Notes: generated from the letters alone by a model not told the origin. Shown: positions 1 to 12,330, numbered from the stretch's first letter. The stretch: DNA of 64,000 nucleotides from Sympetrum striolatum (GCA_947579665.1 OX388345.1:63727454-63791453); one strand, 5' to 3'. Numbers and translations: made by a program.

Positions 1-1462
1 TAAGTTCACCAGTTAGATCCGGGTTCGATGCCAGACGATGAAATTTCAGCGAATTTTAAGAAGAATTTCAATCCTTTTTTTTTCTTTTGAGGACATTCCC
101 GATATGATGCCGATATGAAATTAGTATTGCCGATCTGCTTGCAGTATGCAAGCTACATTTTACTCGTATATATATAGGTATATCCGGAGAAGCGTCTATA
201 TATAATAGATATAGGGGATCAAAATTCTAACCATGTTCCAGAAATGCCACTGCCTTGAAATTTTTACGACATATTGGCCATAACGTGTAACCTCCAGGAA
301 AAAGCCGACATTGAACCTCGATGTCATGGGTTCGATTCCAGAAGGCCCCAAAGTCGCGATTTTCCCCATAAGGATACATGGCGGGGATTTTCGAAAATTT
401 TTTTGAGGCATTTCCCGGAAAAGGAGTGTTTTGAAATTCAAGGGATCGCAAGATGCCGTGCATATCTAAAGGAAACCATAAAGACATCTACGAATATTAT
501 CCTTGGTTCGATGCTAGGTCGGGGCAAAAATCGGCCGTTTAAAATGCATTGTGGCGATTTTTAAGATTTTTTTTGGACCCTTTTCCGATGGCATAGAAAC
601 TTGAAATTCGGTATGAGGTTAGATACCATAAAAATATATCATTATCGAATTTTACATATTCGCTGATGGTCCTCGGTTCGATACCAGAGGGACATTTAAA
701 TTCCTCAATGCATTTCTTACGGAGATAACGGAAACAAATTTTAGGTACTTCCCGGCATGCTATCGACTTCTAACTTTGCATGATAAAAGAACAAGACTTA
801 ACAAATCAGACTATGCATTCATAGCTATCAATGTGTCCTGGGTTCGACACCAGGTGTCTCTGCAATCAGAAGTTGATCCGATTTTTAGGAATTATTTTGA
901 AGCCTTTGCCAATAATATAGAAACTTGAAATTTGGCATATAGATTTAGATAATTAATTATTTTCAGAAACATTTTTTAAATTTCCCAGATCGTCCTTGGT
1001 TCGAGTCCCGAGAGCCATTTACATTCGTGAACATTTGAGCGTCTTTTGAGGCAGCTGTAGCCAATATTTCTGGATGAATTTTCACACATAGTTAGAGATG
1101 GTGATCTTCTATTGTGTTTCATAGTAGGTATACCATTAAGACCCAGGTTCGATGCCAGACGATGAAATTTCAGCGAATATTAAGAAAAATGAAATCCTTT
1201 TTTTTCTTATGAGGACCGTCCCGATGTGATGCCGATATGAAATTAGTATTGCTGATCAGCTTGCAGTATGCAAGCTACATTTTACTCGTATATATATATA
1301 GGTATATCCGGAGAAGCGTCTATATATAATAGATATATATAAGTATATCCGGAGAAGCGTCTATATATAATAGATATATATATATATAAGTATATCCGGA
1401 GAAGCGTCCATATATAATAGATACATGAATGAATCCGGAGAAGCATCTATATATAATAGATA
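1..1462. repeat. Degenerate tandem array with GGTTCGA (B-box-like) core in every unit
   Basis: Seven copies of a tRNA T-arm-like core GGTTCGAnnCC start at 22, 329, 505, 675, 841, 998 and 1146. After the first gap of 307 bp the spacings are 176, 170, 166, 157 and 148 bp. Units share more than the core: a T-rich run then TTTTGAGGC-like and TTCCCG-like motifs, and TAGAAACTTGAAATT at about 595 and 914. Several cores sit in a small dyad such as CCTGG/CCAGG around 836-855. The first and last copies are far more alike than neighbouring copies (1-190 against about 1126-1310), which implies a higher-order repeat of about 1124 bp that probably continues upstream of the window. No A-box was found, so a pol III gene is not supported. 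The family is not recognised. Confidence 0.8.
1301..1462. repeat. Minisatellite of about 43 bp
   Basis: Four successive units contain TATCCGGAGAAGCGTC followed by TATATATAATAGATA, starting near 1301, 1343, 1389 and 1432. The units differ mainly in the length of the TA run, and the last two carry substitutions. One single unit occurs at 177-215 after the first array copy, so amplification happened after, or only in, the second higher-order copy. Confidence 0.85.
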
Positions 1463-4400
1463 ATGCAGAAATTACCTTATTTTCAGAACACCAATGCATG
1501 CAGTCTAACATTAACCGGTTTAATGCACATACATTAAAGAATATTAGCTATATATTTCAAGCAAGTTTGCTTAGTAAAAGCATAGAGTAGTAAATTGTTT
1601 GAAACTTGCTTTATCCACATTGCCATCACTTTTTGTATTTATATTTTAGTTTCATTCGATAATATTAGCTAAAGGTGTAGTTAATTAATTTGTTTAAAGG
1701 TTGAGCTCTCAACAAAATTGAGATAAACTGCAGTGGATCAACGAATAGTAATTTGAGGTCCATTGGAAATAATTTCTGCTGAAAATTTTGATGAAGATTT
1801 TGTTTAATCAAGTATAGTTTGTACAGAGGAAGGCTGTGCGGAAGTTTGCTTTATATTTTGTTAATAAGAGAAAATATTTCCTGTTTTTTCTTCTACTTGA
1901 TATTCAGGAAGCCTGCTATTTAGTTTGAAATGCTAGAGTTACTGTTTTTAAAGCTTTACATTGACTCAATTTCATCGAAGTATAATGTGAAAGATTAGGC
2001 TAAAATCTGCCTTTGTCTCGTCACCCATGAAGTGTATCAGGAATGCTTACTGCACTCGTTTTCTAATTGAGCCCAAACCGAATCTGGAAAATCTCATTTT
2101 CCGACTAAATGGAGTGCAGGATATCTAGGGAGAAGATTTCACGTAATGCATGCTGAAAAGTCCTTTTTTTCCCCTGCAGGGATTTCGCCTAGAATAATAC
2201 GCTGACAAAATCGATGTGCTTGCTGTCGCTACGTTGGTTTCAATTAGAAAAGTCTTTACTCGGAGTCTTACGTAAGCATAATGATAACCTGCAAGCACTC
2301 GCCCGAAATAGAGCCTAATGGGTAGGAATTCCGGTTTATTTAGGTCAAACAGAAATTGAATGCGAAAAAAAGTGATTAGGAGAGAGAATTCAGTTTAGTC
2401 CGATTTCATTTCCTAATGGATGTCAGAAAAATTAATAACACTCATAATGCTCTCGACGTATGCGGAAAAAATTTTCTGATTTGTACAATTACGTTGTTAC
2501 TGATGCTATTGTATTACTTCACTGTACAGTTATGCTGTCTTTCATGGTTTTTAATATATAATGTATAAGCAATGAAATTCGTAAATTCTGTAATATTCCG
2601 AGTAAATCTCTAGGTTGAAATAAAAGTGAAAGACTCGAGGATAAAAAGTCGTCTCTGATACGAATATTACATGTGATAATTGTCATGATACTTCCTTCCT
2701 GATACGTTTATCAATACACTTCGAGAAAAATTAGGAAAATCAGAAGTCCTCTAAAAGCTAATTTTTTCCGCGAAAGATGTGCGACAGTATCCGAATTTTA
2801 CTTTGTAAATTTTAGTGAATAGTATAAATTATTTGAACGTAAATATATGATTAGGGTAATTAAATAGACACAGATTTAGACAAATATATGGATGAAACTC
2901 AGTAAAATTGATATTGCGTATTATCTGCGCTAATTCAGTGAGCTGAAAAATTTCCTTCCTGTTGTAAGTCAAATTCTGGTCTTATCAGGAATAGCATAGT
3001 TATTTCCCTCCCAATTACTATGTTTTATCAATGTCTTAGGAATAATTAATAACTTCTTGGGTTTAGCCATGAAACTAAACGGTCAAAACACGCAATAATT
3101 TTGGAGTAACCCCTTGAGAGCAGTAAGGTGTAAAATACATTGGTAGAGTTGAGGATAAAGTGAAAAGTTTAGTTAATTTCACGTTACCATCTTGCCACAA
3201 TTTTACTTCGACCTCGGCTTTGTCGTACCATTTAGGTTTAGTTTTAACCATAGACTATCTATAAATATGAAATAAAAAACGATTTAAGGAATTCTAGGGA
3301 AATTTCCCGCTCACAATTCCCAAGATATTCCGGAACATAGTGAATTTGGAAGACCCAACATTGGGGTAGGGGTATTCTTCCCTTCCCAAGGCAAATTGTG
3401 TTTCTTTCGTGCTCGGCAGCAGCCTCGTTTGTTATTTTAAGGCATTTTCTTACATAATGGCTGTCAGGATGACTCCAGCATCGGGGACAGGCGGTTACAT
3501 CACCCGCCCTTGGTAAAACTTCCCTTATTATTGCACCGTCGGGAATATCCCCCCTCCTACTTCGAAGACTTCTCTTCCTCGTTTTCCACCCGTAAACAAT
3601 ACGACGGTATCGTCTCATTTTCACAGGCCGCGAGCCTTGAAAACCTCCTTACTTTTGTTCCCGTTAATTACTCGGCGAAGCACAGTGGCCGTGACATCAA
3701 GCGAAGGATGCGGCGTGTTCCATCCGCGCTTATTATAGTACCGCATAGTAGAGAACCTGCGCGGAAATGTTCGCGCACCTCCTCCTCGGAGTGGTATGTA
3801 CCCCTGCTCAAGCGAACGCCTTACCCCGTGTACTCCACGAAACGGCCTTCACTTCCTCGTATCTAGCTATCGCTAATCGTTCTCTTGTTTTTCTCCAAAA
3901 TGTGCCATGCCTACGCCTAAAGAATGTGTGAATTGAGAGAATTCGTCAATACTGCTGTGCATGTAAGAGACTCAAGTTGATACATTATTTTTGAAAACGA
4001 AATATATGTCCTCTGTTAGGCTAAATGTTATCTATATCAAAAGCTGTGAATTTCAAGAATTTCCTTCTCCTGCATTTTTATAATGGCCGCATACAAAGAT
4101 AGACTCATAGACCATAGAAAAAGTTTATCACAATTTTTGACTAGCGATCCACTTTTGGATTACGACGATGCATTTAAAAGTTTTTTTCCTATCCACCATG
4201 TTAAATTTGTGAGTGTTAAACTTTATACTTATGTCATATAAGATGTTGTTAGCTTTGCAACTGATTTTTTTATGCATTTCAATTTATCGTTTACAAAGTT
4301 GATTTTTGCATGACGAAGGGATACCAAGTTGGGGAGGTTGTCGATGTTACCGAAAAAGGCTCTTTACTACGCGGTACTATTAACGCCATGTAATTCAAAG

Positions 4401-6167
4401 GGGCGCTTCGTTTTTATTTGAAATTCTGACGCGTGAGGTTACCTTTTTCTTCTCCACACGTTTTAAAGCCTCCAACTTCTTACGGCTTCCCGTAATTCAC
4501 GTTGCCACCGGCTTCTCATTTAGTGTACGCGTGAGAAAGACGCGATGGGTTTTCTCACACCCCCCGCAGTCGTTTTTTTCCACACGCAGGGGATGTTACT
4601 CGGGTTTTTCGGTTCCCCGTTTGGGTGCGCCCGAATACGGAGCCATGCCGCGCAGTTTAACCAGAATCGTCGCTTCTCCTTCGGCATCCTCGCCGGTCAC
4701 CCATCAATTTTAATTCGAGTTGTCCCCATTCTTCTTCCTTAGCCGTGCTTCGTTAACAGTTTTCTCTTGAGGGTATTGAGGTGGGACTTCTTGTGGACTT
4801 CATCCAATATTTCCTCTCGGCCTTTGCTAGCTCTTCGTCCTATTATGAAAAAGTAATTGCTTTCATGATCAAGGCTGCGGCTTCGAGTCAATTAGTGGCC
4901 GTTTCCCACGGAAGATGGAATCAATAAATTAAGAGGTACGTTGGTACAGAGCGGCCTATCTGGCCATCACGTTCCGCACGCCGAAAGGTGTCTCTTAGGG
5001 TACATTTGTACGAGTGTTTTTTTTTTTAGAGTACATAGGTAGCAGAGGTAGGAGTATTTTTAGAAGTACGTAGTTTTAGAAGGGGGTATTTTTTGATTGG
5101 TAAAGAGAGTACTTCTCCTAGCTCTAGCAATTCTTTTTCGGGCATTCAAAATTTTTGGTAGGCTTTTTTAAAACCGGGAAATTGAAAGAATAACGTTTTT
5201 CACGCTTTCATCTAAACAGGAGTTTAAAAATCGATAAAGCAAATTATTTTTATGGTGTAAGAGGGATATAAAAAAAGCTCTTGGTTTCAAAGGGGTATAT
5301 AACCCTATGCCTCCCCGCATGAAACACAACAGATATGTAGAATTCACGTTTTACTTTATCTTAAAACAAGTGATGAAGCTGGTGCCCTTTCTAATTTAAA
5401 TCTTAGGCGGATCTGCTATTCTTAAGTATTTCAATATGTTATGGGACTTACACACTCCTGAATGTACCACTTTATCTTCTATAAATGCCTTGCTCGGGAG
5501 GGAATTCACCTCTAAGGGTACTTGGCGGAAGATTGAGACCGTGTCTTTAAGATGCTCCAAAAATATACTTGTCCTCTTTGATGGAATTTTCACATTGGAA
5601 CTAAGGCCACTCCTGAATCCTCTGATCTTTGTTTGTATGGTAAAGCTCATCGTTAAATTCTCGTTATTTTTCTTTTAAACGAAGGAAGCCTTAACCGTTA
5701 TCGAAAATGATCCGTATATGTTCGGGTTATTCTTTAGCACTTTATTAGATTATATATTATATTATTACAGAGTTGGCAAAATATTTTAATTTTAAGATTT
5801 CATGAACGATTTTGTATGATAACAGCGTAAACGTTCTAGATCCATAGAGAGCAGTTTCAAAAGATTTTATTTAATTATACGAACGAAAAGGTCAAGTTAC
5901 GGAAAGCCATAGAACATTGAAATCCTTTTTAAAATTTAAAAACGGTAAGCTTATTTCACCATTAATTGGATGGGACACCAATCTCCTCTGCCTAAAGTGC
6001 TATTGACAGAATTTTCGGCGAGATTTTTGTTGCCTCCTGAAAGTTCTTTTAAACTTTAGAACGTTCTCCCTGTATCTTTACATACTTTCACTTTTTTGTA
6101 CTCGTGCATTGTATGCACTTTATTGCGGATGGTGCAAAGTAAGAAAATTTGGAACACGCTGTTGAAG
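1463..6167. other. Gene-free stretch
   Basis: AT-rich sequence with no supported gene. A good 3' splice acceptor (pyrimidine run ending CTGCAG at 2173-2178) is followed by a possible donor at about 2271, but the 92 nt between them have stops in all frames. GC-richer blocks at about 3380-3870 and 4320-4740 hold overlapping open frames on both strands with no recognisable product. The minus frame 3259-3624 contains C-x2-C-x3-H-x3-H-x4-C, which does not match a standard zinc-knuckle spacing. Confidence 0.6.
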
Positions 6168-6420
6168 AATTAGAGGTTTAAAATCTCCAATAGCCGTCTT
6201 TGTCGGCGTTCCTCGTCTCATTCAACGGTATTCCTAGAAAACAAAAAAGGACGCCGGACTTTTTCAGAGCACCCTAATCATTCCTGAAGATGAAAGTATC
6301 GCTTCCGATATACGTATAGGGTTTTTTTTTAAGTGAGGTGTCCTTTTTTCCTCGGAGTACCGGTGATTGAGACGAGGAACGCCGACAAAGACGGTTATTG
6401 GATATTTTACACCTCTAATT
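6168..6420. mobile_element. MITE with long terminal inverted repeats
   Basis: A 253-bp element. The left arm 6168-6255 and right arm 6333-6420 are inverted repeats of about 85 bp at roughly 90 percent identity, both starting AATTAGAGG and sharing the 20-mer core GTCTTTGTCGGCGTTCCTCG. The centre of about 80 bp has no coding potential. This is the structure of a non-autonomous DNA transposon. No clear target-site duplication is visible and the superfamily cannot be named. A 20-bp motif resembling the arm end recurs at 8974-8993, perhaps a relic of the same family. Confidence 0.85.
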
Positions 6421-7099
6421 ACGAATGGAGAACAATTTAAGTACACGAGGCTCACGGCATGAACTTAAGACTCTTTCTTCTCATCACCTCCCATTTCTCT
6501 TTCTCTCTTTTTTTATTTCGGTCCCTAATTCAATCTCACCATTGGTATACGTCTGGTGTGATCCATCACTCCCTCGAATCCAATGTCCTATCTCTAACTT
6601 TTTCAATTGATTGATTGGGTGTGACGTATTCTTCCCTTTTCGGTCGTGCATCCTTTTTTACTGACCGTTCCCCTCATCGATTGGACACGAATAGAGGCTT
6701 TGGGAGAGTTCTATGTACTCAGGAGGCAATATTACTTTCGGACGCACCAAGAGGGGGGTAAGACGAGCATTGATGCGGGCGCCCTCATTCTGCTTGCCCA
6801 CGTCATCTCTCCTTCATATCTTCATCGGATATTCCACCTATGCTTCCATTCGCAGCCTCCGATTCTTCTATTCCAATTTTACAGGGCGCTCAATCATTCA
6901 TCATCTCGTAATCCCCTGTCATTGCTACTTCGGAGATCAATCGCCATCCGTATTGCTGGAGATTTTCGGAGAGTTACGCGAGGTTTTCTGGAAATCCACC
7001 ATGATTAGCAGAAAATCGTACCTTTTCTTCATGAATTTGTGAAAAATTCATTTTTTGTAATATCGCGAGCAGTGTGTCTATGTGTCATTTTCTAGTAGT

Positions 7100-7157
7100 A
7101 GAGATTTCAATATCTCTCATTCTTCTGATAGAAGCATAGATCTACCTATAGGTAGAT
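7100..7157. repeat. Three adjacent small dyads, the last a perfect palindrome
   Basis: AGAGAT/ATCTCT flanks a short loop near 7100-7117, TTCT/GAAG follows near 7121-7133, and 7140-7157 is a perfect 18-bp palindrome, ATCTACCTATAGGTAGAT. No function is inferred. Confidence 0.6.
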
Positions 7158-7842
7158 AGCACATATCTCCAATTCTTCTCTTGTAAAGTAACGTCACGTC
7201 ATCTTTTTTAACTACTTTGTAAAATGCTCTTGTAATAACTTGAAGTCATGCATATTACCTCTAGGTTATGCGCATAAGTTGAAATAGGGTGTAAATCCTT
7301 TGAGCTTTCTTATTGTTTCTATGTTTGTCCCTTGCAAGTGTCTTTGAAATCCTTCCATATTTGTTTAGCTCAGCTATAAATTAAAATTGTGTTATTCTAT
7401 CAGCTAAAATTCGCTTGCGATTTTCCTGTATCCTGTCGTAACAAGTTTTTAGAATTAGAATTTCTTAAAATTTAAACGGTTGACAGTCTGACAATTATTA
7501 GAATGTATCAGGACAAATAATGATGATTAATTTAAGGTTTATCGCTTTACTATATTCAATATATGTAGTGCAGGCCAATAGTAATATCGTTTTAATTGTG
7601 TAAAATTTGGAATAGGAGGAAGGAAATGGAATCTGAGTCAGTGCTTTAAGTTGGGATTCTTATATTAGAGGTACCCCCATATTTTATGAGGATATATAGG
7701 GGCAGCTAAAGATTTTTATCGGATAAATTAAGGTCTTATGTTCCTTTCGAGATAATAGTCTATTATTCATTAATTATTTTACTCAAACCTTTATGGCGTA
7801 TAAACTGTTTTAATGATTGAAATCGGAACCATAGTCAATTTT

Positions 7843-7898
7843 TTTAATTATATAAAATTAGCTATGTTTCCTTGTTTAATTATATAAAATTAGCTATG
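7843..7898. repeat. 24-bp direct duplication
   Basis: A 24-bp sequence beginning TTTAATTATATAAAATTAGC occurs at 7843-7866 and again at 7875-7898 without mismatch, with a period of 32 bp. This is a simple recent local duplication. Confidence 0.85.
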
Positions 7899-8169
7899 AT
7901 TTATTTGAAAATAAGTTTGATTAAACGTTCTGAAATCTTTGGGACTCGTTCATTTTACCATTTAAAGCTAAATATATTAAAATGAACTCGGAATTTTTTT
8001 ATATCTGGAAGGCTTTATTTTAACTTCCTATGACTCATATTGCATTTTTTAAATAATTATTATAAAAATTATTCGATCGGATGTTTTAGTAATTATATTT
8101 TTGATATGGTTTAACTTGCGTGTTCCCGGTATTGTTGGACATAAATTGAGGCTCGCATGAATGAATCGA

Positions 8170-8179
8170 GTGACGTCAC
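8170..8179. promoter_or_regulatory. Full CRE-like palindrome
   Basis: GTGACGTCAC contains the complete CREB/ATF site TGACGTCA (8171-8178). No promoter or exon is recognisable nearby, so this is a sequence match only. Confidence 0.3.
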
Positions 8180-9129
8180 GAGAACAAAAAATCTGCGGGA
8201 GCATTCGTGCCCCTAACGTGGAAATTATTTCCTCCGGATTTCCCTCGCTCTCTTGAATATATGAGGCTGTTTGAGGTATGGAGAGTGACCCTAAATATTT
8301 TCAAGTGCAAAATATATTGCTTTTGGCCAGAACTCGATTTTCTCGACTCGATGGAAATTTCGCGGGCTACCCATATTCTATAACGCTTTCTTTCAGTATT
8401 TATAGTCATATGTTTCGACGGGTGGCGCAGAAGTTTCAGCTTTGCGTGAATCAAGCCATTTGTTTTCGATTTACAAGTCTTTCCCGATTCCTTTTTCATG
8501 TGAACAATCGATGCTTTATGGTTTGTGATGGTATTTTCTACTTGTAGAGTGATCTCGTTACTCTTCGTAGGAGTTAGTCAATCTATTACTACAGTTTTTA
8601 GAGTAGTGAACTTTACTAGTTCCTTTATTTATTAGAGAACCATACTTGGTCTCGTTCTAAAACTTTTCATTCTAAGAAATTAGTAGAAAATTTTTTATGT
8701 CACTTACTATTTTTGTAAAAACATTCACATTTTTATTATGTGAATTTTTTTCTTTCTAAAATTATTCTTTATAAAAATAAGTGTATATATCATCATAGGT
8801 ACTGTTTTATTTTAATGATGTCTAATACTATATAATTTCTAATACACACTAAAAGATTATGAGTTGTCCTACAGTAAATAAAGGTATGTAACTGTTGTCA
8901 ATAATCAACCAATAGAAATAGATCTGTTCTCCTCTAGCCGCAAACCATGCTTTTGCATAAAACGGCTTTTAAGGAATTAGAGATTTAAAATCCCTTATTA
9001 AAATATCCTGTGAAACAATATTTTGAAAGTTGCATTATTCTACAACATATTATGAAATGATCATTCAAATTTTAGGAAATAGCGAGGATGAACGACAAAA
9101 TTATATTAAAACATGTTTAAATCACGTCT

Positions 9130-9500
9130 TGGATGTATCTCGAATTTTTCCTTTTAGCAACTCCTTTTCAAGTCTCACCATTTTCTTTTAGCCTTTTCGT
9201 GCGTGTTTTTCTCATTCATCCGTGTACTATCCCTCTCCCTTTTCTTTCAGTGGGCCTTCATTCATCACATTCCCATCAAGATATACCTCTCTATCTCACT
9301 CGTATGGAACCCTTTCTCTATTCTTCGCATCTCATCCCGTTTTCTATTTCGGCCTTTTCCACAACCTACCCATTCACCCTCTCTATTCACCCTACCCAAC
9401 CACCCTCCCCCTTAACCCACCCACTTCACCCTCCCCATCCACCCTCCCCCTTAACCCTCCCTGCAGTCCATCAATCTGCCTATCCAACCTAGCCATTCCA
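9130..9500. other. CT-rich block, G-quadruplex-prone on the minus strand
   Basis: The + strand is almost entirely pyrimidine with many C-runs. A 19-bp motif CCACCCTCCCCCTTAACCC is perfectly repeated at 9400-9418 and 9439-9457. Read on the minus strand, about 9383-9463 has more than ten closely spaced G-runs of three to five. Open frames through the block (9133-9512) are serine/proline/leucine low-complexity reads caused by the lack of purines and are not called as genes. A good acceptor (TTTCTTTCAG ending at 9250) has no matching strong donor. Confidence 0.65.
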
Positions 9501-11635
9501 CCCCCGTCCTAATCCCATTTCGACGCCATTTCGAGGCAGGTTTTGAATGGATCCTTTCAGGCACAACATTTCTGCTTTCCGAATACCCCTACAAAGCGGA
9601 TTAGATGGTCGAAATAGTCGAGACATTCGGGTCGATCTCGAGTCAGCTATATCAACATTCCTGGAAATTAATGGAGGTCCGCGAAGCATTTGTGGACATT
9701 TTATATTAGCGAGGATGCTTTCAGTAGTCTATGGAAACTGAGGTATCTCCGAGGGATCTCGAGCATCCATCTTTATGTCTGAGTGAAGCATCTCATCAAC
9801 TAAAATTTAAGCAAACATCTCATCATATACCTTTAGGAGCTCGAATACCAAAAGCCTTACCCCGCGTGTTTTAGTATTCCGAGACCACCAACTTCGATAG
9901 CTCTTCATATCGCGAAGCACCTGTTAGTTTATATAAATTTCTCATCCTTGAGCCCTCTCATGATTCTCATTACTTCGCTCGTACCTCTTCAAATAAAACT
10001 TAGTTCAGAGCTGGGGAATCTATCGCCGCCTTAGACTTATCCTTAAAATAAATTCGGACATTTCTTCAATTTTCTCGCAAGCTCTTATCATTTCACCTAT
10101 TTACCAAGTGTTAGGAAAGTTGAAAAAGTCCTCCCTTTATTTTCTTTTTAATTATTTTTTTATCTGAGGAAAATTTTGATTACGGAATATTTGATTGTAG
10201 GCAATGAGGCACTCAAGTGCGGCGTGATGGTAGTACATTATGCCTTACGAAGAAAAATGATTCCCGACTTCTGTTGACACTGTAACGAGCATGCATTTCT
10301 TTTATCGCCAGTCTCGCAACACAAAATTTTAAGAGCATTCTTAGATATCCATATTAATATTTCACTGACGGTTTATAGATTACAAATGGCTTTGCACTCA
10401 TGGCTATATTCATATATTCTATGCTCACAATACAAAATCTGTGCAATTTTGCTATCGTCACATTTTCTATTTCCTTAATTACTCAGCAAATGCCTGCCGT
10501 TCGTCCAACGTAAGAAATAACATTTAAAATTTTTAATACAGCGAAATGTGAAACAGGATGTTTGTTTGAATCACGTTCTGTCGCCCGTTTATTTGGTGAC
10601 GAAAACATTTTCCTTAAGCAAACCTTTTTTTTGTGACAATGGATTTTAGGTTACAATTTCTAGATTTTGCAATGATTACTCTTGATGCCCGTAATATTCT
10701 CCTTAATATTACATTTCAAGTTAAAAGTTTTATTAGACTAAGTATATTAAATATATATATCAAAGTATATATAGTGGAAATTTCCTCAGGACTTAATTAC
10801 ATAAAAATATCATTATTAAGCTTCTTTAAGTAAAATTCTAGGATTCAGATGATGATATGCAAACGAAAAAGTTTAGAAAAAATATAAGAGTAAAATTTAT
10901 TTCTTATTTTGGTTATCTAGTACGATCCCACCATGTTTCGTACTAATATCCTGTATGTTTTGCATTAAGCTCAGGCCCCTGTAACTCTGATTTGAATTGC
11001 TGTCTTGTTTGAATACCCGTCGAAGGGTAGATAATATCAAAGTTTGATCTTCGGATAGAAATACGCAATCCTCCTTTTATCACGATATCCCCTAACACTT
11101 AGGAAACCCACACAAAACGTAAGCTCGCCTATTTTTCTCATCGGATGGACGATTTCCGTCCGATTCTTCGCGATTGCGGACCTTGAGGTCGCTTGTTATG
11201 CGGAAAACCCATTTCCCTATCCTCGACGCGCAGCAATTATTTCCGTCCTCATTCTTTTTTCATAACCTCAGGAAAAAAGTAGATCGCCGTGGAAATCGAA
11301 TGAGCTAGAATTTCCTACGACACTATCTTTACTATAGCGGTTATGCATAGTGAGGTTCTGGAATAACAAACGTTATTTTGTATGTCTATGATCATATTTA
11401 TAGGGTTGCATATTTTTACTGTTTCGCATTTAACTCTTTTTCAGTTGCCGTTTTAGTATGGCTCGTAGTTGTTCTAAAATTTCCAAAGCTGCGGCGGTCA
11501 GTTCACATTTGGTTACGATGGATTTCTTTTCCAATAATTTGATTGCGATCGAAATGTATTAAAAAAATTTACTATTTTTATAAATTGGTTTATTATTCAA
11601 ATGCATTTGCATGTTTGTATATATTTTTCAAGTTT
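9501..11635. other. Gene-free stretch
   Basis: No gene, tRNA or convincing mobile element was seen. The small open frames are short and unrecognised. Confidence 0.6.
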
Positions 11636-11639
11636 TATA

Positions 11640-11835
11640 TTATAAAAAATGTTTTGCAATTGCAGCAATTATTTTTCACAATTCTCGCTAATTGCAGGAT
11701 AAATTAATCAGGTTATGTTTGTTATTAATTGCAATCTGAGCCATTCATTAATCCATATGCACCGCAATGAGTGGTTGGCATGAATCAATCATCATTCAGC
11801 GATCGATTGCCGCTGATCAATTGGAGTTTCCTTTT
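11640..11835. promoter_or_regulatory. Cluster of homeodomain / PBC-like motifs, candidate enhancer
   Basis: Within about 200 bp there are several TTAAT/ATTAA cores (11704, 11724, 11747), repeated CAATTGCAGCAATTA-type motifs (11656 onward), and ATCAATCAT at 11784-11792. The reverse complement of the last fits the TGATTGAT site bound by Exd/Pbx-Hox pairs. GCGATCGATTG and TGATCAAT follow at about 11799-11821. The sequence looks less repetitive than its surroundings. Enhancer status is an inference from motif density only. Confidence 0.25.
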
Positions 11836-12266
11836 AATGTGAAACGATATATTTTAAATTAAAGGTGTTCCTCATGATCTTATTCATATGTATGACCCTC
11901 CTTCCAGGAATAGTTATAGCTGTAGATTCGCTTACGACATTAGACAAGTGTAGTTGAGAATGGCGAGACGAAAAATGGGGCATTGTATTGGTAGAGAAAT
12001 ATTAATCAATTGGCTCCTGCACTCACGGATTCATCTATGTTCTGAATCATTCATGGTCAGTTTCTTAATCTTCATTCTTTGCTCATCAATATGTACCGTA
12101 TTTATCGCTTCGATGTTTTATGATACCTCAGAATAAGTTTTTTTATAAATTTCTTTGTCCGCACTGTTTCACCCAGAGATGCGTTTATAATTTGATTTTA
12201 TACTTATTTTTGTAAGTTGCATAAAGTGGTACTCAATTTTGTATTTTTTATAGGTTTCAAACATAT

Positions 12267-12318
12267 ACTATTTTCAACTATTAGTTTCGCTATCGCCCTA
12301 GCATCTTCAGGCAATAGT
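12267..12318 (-). ncRNA. Hammerhead-ribozyme-like fold
   Basis: Read on the minus strand from 12318: ACTATT (stem I 5' side), GC, CTGAAGA (12310-12304, fits the CUGANGA core), an extra U, GCTA/TAGC stem II around a six-base loop (12302-12289), GAA (12288-12286), ACT-AAT-AGT stem III (12285-12277), U at the cleavage position (12276), GAA, then AATAGT (12272-12267) closing stem I. This is type I hammerhead order with every invariant core base present. The one departure is the unpaired U between A9 and stem II, which may weaken or abolish cleavage. Hammerhead motifs are known in Penelope-like retroelements, so a relic of one is plausible. A competing hairpin (TTTCGCTA/TAGCGAAA, 12285-12328) overlaps. 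Confidence 0.35.
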
Positions 12319-12330
12319 GGTAGCGAAAGT

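Larger units (their letters stand above)
6421..9120. other. Gene-free stretch
   Basis: No supported gene. Open frames at 6646-7042 overlap each other and have no recognisable domain. The stretch contains the palindromes, short duplication and CRE-like site listed separately. Confidence 0.6.

Noticed and set aside
2173..2271. Acceptor-donor pair spanning 92 nt
   Set aside because: Acceptor is good, but the donor is weak, all frames contain early stops and composition matches the flanks.
3259..3624. Minus frame with a C/H cluster resembling a zinc knuckle
   Set aside because: Spacing C-x2-C-x6-H-x4-C departs from the CCHC form, and the opposite strand is equally open.
9133..9512. Overlapping frames of 70-119 codons
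   Set aside because: CT-rich repeat translated in several phases.
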